From positions 1 through 64,000 of the forward strand of contig JAJDNF010000033.1 of assembly GCA_022340805.1 (NCBI GenBank): 64,000 bases of DNA, given 5' to 3'. Numbering within the stretch: the first letter of the stretch is position 1; each line of letters starts with the position of its first letter. This stretch comes from Chromatiaceae bacterium. GTDB lineage: Bacteria > Pseudomonadota > Gammaproteobacteria > Chromatiales > Chromatiaceae. The translations under genes and the position numbers were made by a program. The notes under the pieces are model-generated. The model did not search any database. It worked only from the letters and a program-made list of their open reading frames with translations, and was not told the DNA's origin. Positions 25,706 through 33,556 of this stretch are shown here, in pieces.

Positions 25706-28294
25706 TCAGACGGGTTGCGGCACAGGTGACTGCGGGCCTCTGCGGCGCCGTTGTGACCACGCCACCAATGCCAGCAGGGCGATCGCAGGAATGAACATCA
25801 GGTGCTTGGGCGGGCGCTCGGCCTCCACCTGCAGATTGACGATCTCCCAGTCGAAATCGATACCGACTTTCTGCGCCTCGCTGCCAAACATCACATTGTC
25901 GGCCAGCACCTTGCCGTCCTCTTCGCGCACTTCGAGGCCAGCATCGGCAAGTCGTTGCTGGCCGTCGCCCGCGTTGCCAAGCGGCAGCAGGACAGTGCGC
26001 GTCATGAACTTCCCATCCAGCGTTTCTCCCTGGACGACCATCTGCAGCTTGCCGTCCTCGGGAACCTTCGCGGCCTGTTCGACAAGCTGGGTGGCCGGGA
26101 TGATCTCGGTCGGGGCATAGATCTGATCCCACCAGAATCCGGGGCGGAACAGCGTGAAGGCGACCAGCAACAGCGCCAGCGATTCCCACAGCCGGCTCTT
26201 GACCAGCCACCAACCCTGGGTGGCAGCGGCGAACAGCAGCATGGCCAGGGTCGCCGAGACGATCACGAACAGCAGGTGATACCAGGTGCCGATCCCGATC
26301 AGCAGCAGCTCGGTATTGAAAATGAACAGGAACGGCAGGATCGCGGTGCGGATGTCGTACATGAATCCCTGGATCCCGGTCTTGATCGGATCGCTCTTGG
26401 CAATCGCCGCGGCCGCAAATGCGGCCAGCCCGACTGGCGGCGTGTCATCCGCCAGTATGCCGAAGTAGAACACGAACATATGCACCGCAATCAGCGGCAC
26501 GATGATCCCGTTTGCAGAGGCCAGCGACACCACCACCGGCGCCATCAGGCTGGATACCACGATGTAGTTGGCGGTGGTCGGCAGACCCATGCCGAGGACG
26601 ATACAGATCACCGCGGTGAAGACCAGTGCCGCCATCAGGTTGCCACCGGAGATGAATTCGACGAACTCGATCATGACCTGGCCGATACCGGTCAGGGTGA
26701 TGGTGCCGACGATGATCCCGGCGGCTGCGGTGGCGACGCCGATGCCGATCATGTTGCGCGCACCGTGCGCGAGGCCGTTGATGCATTCGCTAAAGCCGCG
26801 GCTCAACTGCCCGTGCAGCTCGTTGCCGCGGAAAAATGCCAGCATCGGACGCTGGGTAAGCACGATGAACACCATCAGTATGGTCGCCCAGAATGCCGAC
26901 AGCCCGGGTGAAAAGCGCTCGACGATCAGGCACCACATCAGCACCACGATCGGCAGCAGGAAGTACAGCCCGGCCTTCACGGTCGGGCCGGTCTCGGGCA
27001 GTTCCAGCACCGGGTCGTTTGGATCATCCATCTCCAGTTCGGGATAGGTGGTCGCAAACTTCAGCAGTCCGATATAGGCGATGGCCACCAGGACGCCGAC
27101 GATGTAGATGGCGCTGTCGCCGGCGAGATCCTTGATCCAGCCGATACCGTAGTAGACGAAGAAACCGATCACGCAGGTGCCGGAAACTACCCCGGCAAAG
27201 GTCATCAGGCGCTGTGCAATGGTGTGTTGGTGGCGCTTGGGCAAGCCTTTCATGTTCAGCTTGCATGCCTCGAGGTGCACGATATAGAAAAGTGCAATGT
27301 ACGAGATTATCGCCGGCAGGATGGCATGCTGGATGACCTCGAGATAGGAGATGCCGACGTACTCGATCATCAGGAAGGCCGCGGCCCCCATGACCGGTGG
27401 CGTCAACTGGCCGTTGGTCGAGGCAGCCACCTCAATGGCACCGGCCTTGGTGCCCGGAAACCCAACACGCTTCATCAGCGGAATCGTGAAGGTCCCGGTG
27501 GTGGCGACGTTGGCGATGGACGACCCGGAGATCAGCCCGGTCGTGGCCGAGGCCACCACAGCCGCCTTGGCCGGTCCGCCTTTCAGGTGTCCCAGCATCG
27601 CGAACGCCACCTTGATGAAATAGTTGCCCGCACCGGCCTGCTCGAGCATCGCGCCGAACAATACGAACAGGAACACGAAGCTGGTCGATACGCCCAGCGC
27701 GATGCCGAACACACCCTCGGTGGTCAGCCACTGGTGCGACATCACCTTGTGCAGGCTTTGGCCCTTGTGCGCGATGACATCCGGCATGTAGGGCCCGCCG
27801 AAGGTATAGGCCAGGAATACGATCGCGACGATCATCAGCGGTGGCCCAAGGGCGCGCCGGGTGGCCTCGAGCAGCATCAGCATGCCGATCACCGCGATCA
27901 CCAGGTCGAATGTGGTCGGTGAGCCGGGGCGGCCCGCGAGCTCGGTATAGAAGATGTAGATATAGGCAGCACTGAACGCGCCCAGTGCGGCGAACACCCA
28001 GTCCTGAAGCGGGATATGGTCGCGTGGCGACTTCCTGAACGCAGGAAACGCGGTGAACGCGAGGAACACCGCGAACGCCAGGTGGATGGAGCGCGCCTCG
28101 GTGTTGTTGAACACCCCGAAGCCGAACAGGAACGGCAGCGGCGAGGCATACCAGAGCTGAAACAGCGACCAGGCCAGCGGCACGCCAAACAGCATCTTGC
28201 CCGGCACGCCCGCCGGATGACGTGCGCCGGTGTCCACCTGTGCAACCAGGTCCTGCGCCCCACCTTCAGCCAACTCAGGTTTCTTGTCTGCCAC
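25706..28294 (-). CDS. TRAP transporter permease, fused 4TM/12TM type (TAXI system)
   Basis: The product is an 862-residue membrane protein combining the small DctQ-like and large DctM-like subunits in one chain, as is typical of TAXI-TRAP systems. The DctM-like core has FGAMLEQAGAGNYFIKVAFAMLGHLKGGPAKAAVVASATTGLISGSSIANVATTGTFTIPLMKRVGF, AAFLMIEYVGISY and GLPTTANYIVVSSLMAPVV. The C-terminal 170 residues are a soluble region plus a last helix (FIPAIALLALVAW). A GTG start at 28294 is chosen because a G-rich sequence precedes it and homologues begin close to KKPELAEGG; ATG 28324 is the alternative. It is encoded between the TAXI binding protein and usp. The imported solute is unknown, with glutamate-like or other carboxylates as candidates. 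Confidence 0.9.
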   Translation of the reverse strand: MADKKPELAEGGAQDLVAQVDTGARHPAGVPGKMLFGVPLAWSLFQLWYASPLPFLFGFGVFNNTEARSIHLAFAVFLAFTAFPAFRKSPRDHIPLQDWVFAALGAFSAAYIYIFYTELAGRPGSPTTFDLVIAVIGMLMLLEATRRALGPPLMIVAIVFLAYTFGGPYMPDVIAHKGQSLHKVMSHQWLTTEGVFGIALGVSTSFVFLFVLFGAMLEQAGAGNYFIKVAFAMLGHLKGGPAKAAVVASATTGLISGSSIANVATTGTFTIPLMKRVGFPGTKAGAIEVAASTNGQLTPPVMGAAAFLMIEYVGISYLEVIQHAILPAIISYIALFYIVHLEACKLNMKGLPKRHQHTIAQRLMTFAGVVSGTCVIGFFVYYGIGWIKDLAGDSAIYIVGVLVAIAYIGLLKFATTYPELEMDDPNDPVLELPETGPTVKAGLYFLLPIVVLMWCLIVERFSPGLSAFWATILMVFIVLTQRPMLAFFRGNELHGQLSRGFSECINGLAHGARNMIGIGVATAAAGIIVGTITLTGIGQVMIEFVEFISGGNLMAALVFTAVICIVLGMGLPTTANYIVVSSLMAPVVVSLASANGIIVPLIAVHMFVFYFGILADDTPPVGLAAFAAAAIAKSDPIKTGIQGFMYDIRTAILPFLFIFNTELLLIGIGTWYHLLFVIVSATLAMLLFAAATQGWWLVKSRLWESLALLLVAFTLFRPGFWWDQIYAPTEIIPATQLVEQAAKVPEDGKLQMVVQGETLDGKFMTRTVLLPLGNAGDGQQRLADAGLEVREEDGKVLADNVMFGSEAQKVGIDFDWEIVNLQVEAERPPKHLMFIPAIALLALVAWSQRRRRGPQSPVPQPV

Positions 28295-28443
28295 GATCCC
28301 CCCCGGCATCGGCATGCGATGCATCGTCTTGTTTCAGTGCTGGCGGGTCGACCGATTCAGCCGTCTCCGGGCCAATCTCAGTCGGCGAATTTCTTCAAAT
28401 GCTCCGCACCGGTCGCGCGATGACTGCCGGCGCGGAGCAAACC

Positions 28444-28465
28444 GCGGGGCTTACATGAGCCCCGC
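28444..28465 (-). promoter_or_regulatory. Hairpin across the stop codon of the TAXI binding protein gene
   Basis: GCGGGGCT (28444-28451) and AGCCCCGC (28458-28465) form a perfect 8 bp stem. The loop holds most of the stop codon. It is not followed by a T-run. Such hairpins between binding-protein and permease genes often protect the upstream message and lower permease expression. Confidence 0.5.
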
Positions 28466-29422
28466 TTCCTTGTAGTACTTGACCGCACCGTCGTGCAGCG
28501 GCGCCGTCAGCCCCGCCTTGATCATCTCTTCCTTGGACAGGGTTCCAAAGGCCGGATGCAGCTTGCGGAAGTCGTCAAAGTTGTCGAATACCGCTTTCAC
28601 CACCTGATAAACGGTGTCCGCCGGCGTCCGGGTGGACGACACGATGGTGGCCGCCACACCGAAGGTGGGTACGTCATCCGGGCTGCCCGTGTACATCCCG
28701 CCGGGAATCACGGCCTTAGTGTAATAGGAGTGATCGGCCACCAGCTTGTCAATCGCCGGGCCGTTGACCGGCACCAGCACGGTGTCGCAGGACGTGGTCG
28801 CCTCCTTGATCGAGCCGTTCGGGTGGCCGACGACGTACACCATGGCGTCGATCTTGTTGTCACACAGTGCCTGCGACTGCTCAGCGGCCTTCAGCTCGGA
28901 GACCAGGGTGAAATCGGCGTTGGTCATACCCTTGGCTGCCATCACGACTTCCATGGTGTTGCGCTGGCCGGAGCCGGGGTTGCCGATATTTACCCGCTTG
29001 CCCTTCAGGTCGTCGAAGGTCTTTATGCCGGATTCCTTGCGCGCGACCACGGTAAAGGGCTCCGCGTGCAGAGAGAACACCGAGCGCAGATCCTTGTCGG
29101 GGCCGGCATCCTTGAACTGGTCGGTACCGTTATACGCCTGGTACTGCACGTCGGATTGCGCAACGCCCATATCCAGTTCCCCGGCGCGGATGGTGTTCAG
29201 GTTGTACACCGAGCCCCCGGTCGATTCGACCGAGCAGCGCACACCGTGATCCTTGCGTCCCTTGTTGACCAGGCGGCAGATCGCGCCGCCCGCCGGATAG
29301 TACACGCCGGTGACACCACCGGTACCGATGGTGATGAACGAATCGGCGCTGGCCGTAGCCGTTGCACCGAGACCGAGTGCCGCCACAAGGGCCGCACTGA
29401 AGACTACGTTTTTTCCTGACAT
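28451..29422 (-). CDS. TAXI-family TRAP transporter solute-binding protein
   Basis: This is a 323-residue periplasmic protein with a signal peptide ([26 protein letters not shown], cleavage after the second ASA). [59 protein letters not shown] and [21 protein letters not shown] are the TAXI (TRAP-associated extracytoplasmic immunogenic) signatures. [19 protein letters not shown] is also present. It delivers the solute to the fused permease encoded downstream. Its 5' end is 212 bp from gabT on the same strand, so the two units may respond to the same signal. Confidence 0.93.
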   Translation of the reverse strand: MSGKNVVFSAALVAALGLGATATASADSFITIGTGGVTGVYYPAGGAICRLVNKGRKDHGVRCSVESTGGSVYNLNTIRAGELDMGVAQSDVQYQAYNGTDQFKDAGPDKDLRSVFSLHAEPFTVVARKESGIKTFDDLKGKRVNIGNPGSGQRNTMEVVMAAKGMTNADFTLVSELKAAEQSQALCDNKIDAMVYVVGHPNGSIKEATTSCDTVLVPVNGPAIDKLVADHSYYTKAVIPGGMYTGSPDDVPTFGVAATIVSSTRTPADTVYQVVKAVFDNFDDFRKLHPAFGTLSKEEMIKAGLTAPLHDGAVKYYKEAGLM

Positions 29423-29634
29423 GGAAATTCCTCCTGAGTTTTACCGGACTATTGCGACCGCTGCTTGGGAGCCGCTTGTTATTTGTTCAACCGCGCATGA
29501 CCCAAACTCATGCCACCCTATCTGCTTTCGTACCGCGCAAACATGCCCATCACATGTGGACAACAGCAGTACAAGCAAACCACCTTCAAGCTGCCCAGCC
29601 TATCCGCGAGCTTGCAGCGAATCGCAGATCGGGG

Positions 29635-30921
29635 CTAGCGCTTCAGCAGCGCATCCAGGCAACCTTCCATGATGTCCAATCCCTCGTCAACCAGCCGGTC
29701 CGAACCGGTGATCGGTACCAGGATACGGATCGTATTGCCGTAGATACCGCATGAAAGCAGAATCAATCCCCGTTCCGCCGCCATCGCCACGAGCCTCTTG
29801 GCCAGATCCGGATCCGCCAGCCGGGCACCGCCAGCGTCTTTGAACAGCTCGATCGCCACCATCGAACCCAGGCCGCGCACATCGCCGATACAGGCAAATC
29901 GATCAGCCATGCCGCGCAGGCGTTGCATGATACGTTCGCCGAGTTCGAGGCTGCGCTGCAATATGCCCTCTTCCTCGAACACGTCGAGGACAGCCAGAGC
30001 CGCCGCGCAACCCAGCGGGCTGCCGGCATAGGTGCCGCCGAGTCCGCCCGGCGCAACGCTGTCGACCACAGCGGCGCGACCCACCACCGCGGATATCGGG
30101 AAACCGCCAGCGATGCTCTTTGCCAGTGTGACCAGGTCCGGCACGACACCGCTGTGCTCGATCGCAAACACCTTGCCGGTACGTGCCGCACCGGCCTGCA
30201 CCTCGTCAGCGATCAGCAGGATCCCATGCTCGTCACACAGCGCACGCAATCGCTGCAGGAAATCAAACGGGGCCACATAGAAGCCACCCTCACCCTGCAC
30301 CGGCTCAACGATGATCGCCGCAACCCGGGCAGGCTCCACATCGAACTTGAAGATATTGTGCAGCGCGGCAAGCGAGTCATCCACACTTATCCCGTGCAGC
30401 TCGATCGGGAACGGCGCATGGAAAATCTCGGCCGGGAACGGTCCAAAGCCGGCCTTGTATGGCACCACCTTGCCGGTGAGACCCAGGGTCATCATGGTGC
30501 GTCCGTGATAACCGCCATTAAACGCGATCACGGCCGAGCGCCCGGTATGCGCGCGGGCGATCTTCACCGCGTTCTCGACTGCCTCGGCGCCGGTGGTCAG
30601 GAACAGGGTCTTTTTCGGGTCGTCGCCTGGCGCGAGCGCGTTCAGGCGCTCCGCCAGCTCGACGTAGGGTTCATACGGCAGCACCTGAAAACAGGTATGC
30701 GTGAAGCGCTCCATCTGCGCCTGTACCGCCGCCATCACCTTCGGATGCCGGTGGCCGGTATTCAATACACCGATGCCGCCGGCAAAATCGATGTAGCGCT
30801 TGCCCTCGACATCCCAAACCTCCGCATTCTCGGCGCGCTCGGCAAAGATGTTGTGCATGTGCCCAACGCCACGGGCCACTGCCTGGTTGCGCCGGGAAAG
30901 GAGTTCGGAATTGCTGGTCAT
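29635..30921 (-). CDS. gabT: 4-aminobutyrate (omega-amino acid) aminotransferase
   Basis: This is a 428-residue class III aminotransferase. It should transfer the omega-amino group of GABA (or 5-aminovalerate) to 2-oxoglutarate. VWDVEGKRYIDFAGGIGVLNTGHRHP, FLTTGAEAVENAVKIARAHTGR, FNGGYHGRTMMTLGLTGK, EPVQGEGGFYVAPFDFLQ, ADEVQAGAARTGK and the PLP lysine near 268 in LVTLAKSIAGGFPISAVVG are all typical. Length and order match GabT/PuuE. It lies 61 bp downstream of gabD on the same strand, a gabDT operon. The product semialdehyde feeds GabD. Confidence 0.93.
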   Translation of the reverse strand: MTSNSELLSRRNQAVARGVGHMHNIFAERAENAEVWDVEGKRYIDFAGGIGVLNTGHRHPKVMAAVQAQMERFTHTCFQVLPYEPYVELAERLNALAPGDDPKKTLFLTTGAEAVENAVKIARAHTGRSAVIAFNGGYHGRTMMTLGLTGKVVPYKAGFGPFPAEIFHAPFPIELHGISVDDSLAALHNIFKFDVEPARVAAIIVEPVQGEGGFYVAPFDFLQRLRALCDEHGILLIADEVQAGAARTGKVFAIEHSGVVPDLVTLAKSIAGGFPISAVVGRAAVVDSVAPGGLGGTYAGSPLGCAAALAVLDVFEEEGILQRSLELGERIMQRLRGMADRFACIGDVRGLGSMVAIELFKDAGGARLADPDLAKRLVAMAAERGLILLSCGIYGNTIRILVPITGSDRLVDEGLDIMEGCLDALLKR

Positions 30922-30982
30922 ATTCGGTGAACCTTGTTTCTGCTGTGGCCCGGGTCGGCCTTGTAGGGGTAAGTACCGGACG

Positions 30983-32464
30983 TCAGCCGTCTATGCCGCC
31001 AATGCATAGATACTTGATCTCGAGATACTCTTCGATTCCATACTTCGAACCCTCGCGACCGATGCCGGAGGACTTGACACCGCCGAACGGTGCAATTTCG
31101 TTCGAGATGATCCCCGCATTGATCCCGACCATGCCGTACTCGAGTGCCTCCGCGACCCGCCAGACGCGCGCCAGGTCACGGCTATAGAAATAAGAGGCAA
31201 GTCCGTATTCGGTATCGTTGGCCATGTCGATGGCCTCGTGTTCGGTCTTGAACCGAAACAGCGGCGCGAGAGGTCCGAAGGTCTCTTCACTGGCCACGGC
31301 CATGCCGGGGCGGACGTCGGTCAGCACGGTGGGCTGAAAGAAGGTTCCACCCAGCGCGTGCCTGGCACCGCCCGTGGCAACCTTGGCCCCCTTGGCGAGC
31401 GCATCTGCGATGTGCGTCTCGACCTTGCGCACGGCCGCCTCGTTGATCAGCGGACCCTGGGCAACTCCGGCATCAAGCCCGTTACCCACCTTGAGCTGCT
31501 CGCCGACCGCCGCTGCCAATTTGCGGGCGAACTCGTCATAGACTCCATCCTGGACCAGGAAGCGGTTCGCACAGACACAAGTCTGGCCGCTGTTGCGGTA
31601 CTTGGACGCCATCGCACCTTCCACGGCCGCATCCAGATCGGCGTCGTCGAACACGATGAAGGGGGCGTTGCCGCCGAGTTCCAGGGAGACCTTCTTGATC
31701 GTGCTCGCGCACTGCTGCATCAACAGCTTGCCGACTGCAGTCGACCCGGTAAAGCTCAGCTTGCGCACGATCGGGTTGGATGTCATCTCGCCGCCGATCG
31801 CCTTTGCATCGCCGGTAATCACGCTCAGCACCCCCGGCGGTATACCTGCACGCTCCGCCAGTTCACACAGTGCCAGCGCCGAGTACGGCGTCTCCAGCGC
31901 GGGCTTGATGACCATGGTGCAGCCTGCTGCCAGCGCCGCACCGGCCTTGCGGGTGATCATTGCCGCTGGAAAGTTCCACGGCGTAATGGCCACACAAACG
32001 CCGATCGGCTGCTTGATCACAACGATGCGCTTGTCCGCCTGGTGCTGTGGGATCACATCTCCGTAGACGCGCTTGCTCTCCTCCGAGAACCATTCGATGA
32101 AAGAGGCCGCATAGGCAATCTCACCGCGCGACTCGGCGAGCGGCTTGCCCTGTTCCGTGGTCATGATCAGGGCCAGGTCATCCTGGTTGGCCATGATCAG
32201 CTCGTACCAGGCCCGCAGCTTCGCGGCGCGCGCCTTCGCGGTCAGTCCGCGCCAACCCGGCAGCGCCGCCTGCGCCGCCTGCAGTGCGCGCCTGGTCTCA
32301 TCGGCGCCGCAATTCGGAACACTGCCAATGGTTTCGCCACTGGCCGGGTTGGTCACCGGCGCGGTCACGTCTTGAGCGGCTGCGACCCATTCGCCGTTCA
32401 GATAACACAGCTGGCGGAACAGCTGCTGGTCTTTCAGGTTCTGCACGATTCCGAAACCCTCCAT
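30983..32464 (-). CDS. gabD: Succinate (glutarate) semialdehyde dehydrogenase
   Basis: The product is a 493-residue NAD(P)-dependent aldehyde dehydrogenase. It contains the family blocks EQGKPLAESRGEIAYAASFIEWFSEE, WNFPAAMITRKAGAALAAGCTMVIKP, FTGSTAVGKLLM, the catalytic glutamate in VSLELGGNAPFIVFDDADLD, the nucleophilic cysteine near 295 in NSGQTCVCANR, and the C-terminal EYGLASYFYSRDL. The N-terminus QLFRQLCYLNGEW matches GabD. ATG 32464 is used; GTG 32446, which has GGAGG upstream, is a credible alternative and would remove six residues. It is first in the gabD-gabT operon and divergent from the XRE-cupin regulator gene. Confidence 0.92.
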   Translation of the reverse strand: MEGFGIVQNLKDQQLFRQLCYLNGEWVAAAQDVTAPVTNPASGETIGSVPNCGADETRRALQAAQAALPGWRGLTAKARAAKLRAWYELIMANQDDLALIMTTEQGKPLAESRGEIAYAASFIEWFSEESKRVYGDVIPQHQADKRIVVIKQPIGVCVAITPWNFPAAMITRKAGAALAAGCTMVIKPALETPYSALALCELAERAGIPPGVLSVITGDAKAIGGEMTSNPIVRKLSFTGSTAVGKLLMQQCASTIKKVSLELGGNAPFIVFDDADLDAAVEGAMASKYRNSGQTCVCANRFLVQDGVYDEFARKLAAAVGEQLKVGNGLDAGVAQGPLINEAAVRKVETHIADALAKGAKVATGGARHALGGTFFQPTVLTDVRPGMAVASEETFGPLAPLFRFKTEHEAIDMANDTEYGLASYFYSRDLARVWRVAEALEYGMVGINAGIISNEIAPFGGVKSSGIGREGSKYGIEEYLEIKYLCIGGIDG

Positions 32465-32883
32465 ATTCACGTCGGCTGCAACGCCGCCCCGATGTCCTTG
32501 GCCCGCTAGACACGCGACCGGCTGCACCCGGCATCCGGTTGCAGCGATTCGCCACGCAGCACGCCTGCAGGATCATCGCAACGCGCCCTAAGGTGATCCG
32601 AAAGCCTAGCAGCGCTCAATTTATTAAACAAGACTGCCGGCATGTAAATCCGCCCGTCCCGGGTGTCTGTAACATACCAACCGCGCAAAGATTTGGCCGA
32701 CACTGTTACTTTTGCCCAATTGGAAGCTGTTTATATGTACATATACTAATGTAAGCCGCAGGTTTTCCCCGGGCGCCCATCTATCTCCGGCCCAGCCGAC
32801 CTTGACAAGAATGCTTAATATATCAAACACTGTGTCATTGCTAAGACCCACGGCATATTCACCTATCCGCACAGGAGAACAGC
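32465..32883. promoter_or_regulatory. 419 bp divergent control region between gabD and the XRE-cupin regulator
   Basis: The centre of this gap is clearly more AT-rich than its surroundings (about 32700-32830), which fits promoters. It contains a perfect 14-base palindrome (32732-32745), a TTGACA box at 32802-32807 facing the regulator gene, and TAATATATC nearby. I see no gene. It most likely holds both promoters and the operator through which the regulator controls gabDT and itself. Confidence 0.6.
32732..32745. promoter_or_regulatory. Perfect palindrome TATATGTACATATA, candidate operator
   Basis: This 14-base perfect dyad lies 140 bp upstream of the XRE-cupin start and 270 bp upstream of gabD, in an AT-rich island. 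Size and symmetry fit a dimeric HTH regulator. Assignment to the adjacent PuuR-like protein is an inference. Confidence 0.5.
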
Positions 32884-33426
32884 GTGGACGTCGGATCACG
32901 ACTGAAAGCAGCGCGCAAGAAGGCCGGCCTCTCGCAACGTACGCTTGCTACCCGGTCGGGTGTCAGCAACGGGACCATTTCGTTGATCGAGCAGAACAAA
33001 ATCAGCCCATCGGTTGCGTCGCTGAAACGTCTGCTGGACACGTTCGCGATGTCGCTTTCCGAATTTTTCGGTGAACAGGACATAGCCAGGGAAAAACGCT
33101 TCTTCCGCGCCGGCGAGCTGGCGGAGTTCGGCTCCGGCGGCATCCTGTTCCGCCAGATCGGTGCCAATGTGCCCGGGCGAAAGCTGCAGATTCTGCATGA
33201 GCGCTATCTGCCCAAAGGCGATACCGGCGAGCAGATGCTCAGCCACCTGGGCGAAGAAGGGGGCGTCGTGTTGAGCGGAAAAATCGAGGTCACCGTCGGT
33301 GCTGAGACGGCCGTGCTGACGGCAGGTGATGCGTACTATTTCGACAGCACCATCCCACATCGCTTCCGCAACACCGGGCAGCGTGAGTGCGAAATCATCA
33401 GCGTCTGCACGCCACCCACATTCTGA
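32884..33426 (+). CDS. XRE-family regulator with C-terminal cupin domain (PuuR-like)
   Basis: This encodes a 180-residue protein with a GTG start preceded by CAGGAGAAC. Residues 5-60 form a lambda-repressor-type HTH (LKAARKKAGLSQRTLATRSGVSNGTISLIEQNKISPSVASLKRLLDTF). Residues 105-178 form a cupin (EQMLSHLGEEGGVVLSGKIEV, AGDAYYFDSTIPHRFRNTG) likely to bind a small effector. The architecture is that of PuuR, which represses putrescine and GABA catabolism in E. coli. It stands between the divergent gabDT operon and the decarboxylase gene 130 bp downstream, so it probably controls both. Confidence 0.9.
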   Translation: MDVGSRLKAARKKAGLSQRTLATRSGVSNGTISLIEQNKISPSVASLKRLLDTFAMSLSEFFGEQDIAREKRFFRAGELAEFGSGGILFRQIGANVPGRKLQILHERYLPKGDTGEQMLSHLGEEGGVVLSGKIEVTVGAETAVLTAGDAYYFDSTIPHRFRNTGQRECEIISVCTPPTF

Positions 33427-33556
33427 GGCAATCCCGTTGATGAAACCCTTGCATTTGCCCGCCTATTGCCTGCCCAGGCGCGCGACCACTGCGCCGGATA
33501 TTTGACGACCGCACAAACAGGCGACACCGCAGCCGCCACAAAGAGGAACAGCGCAG

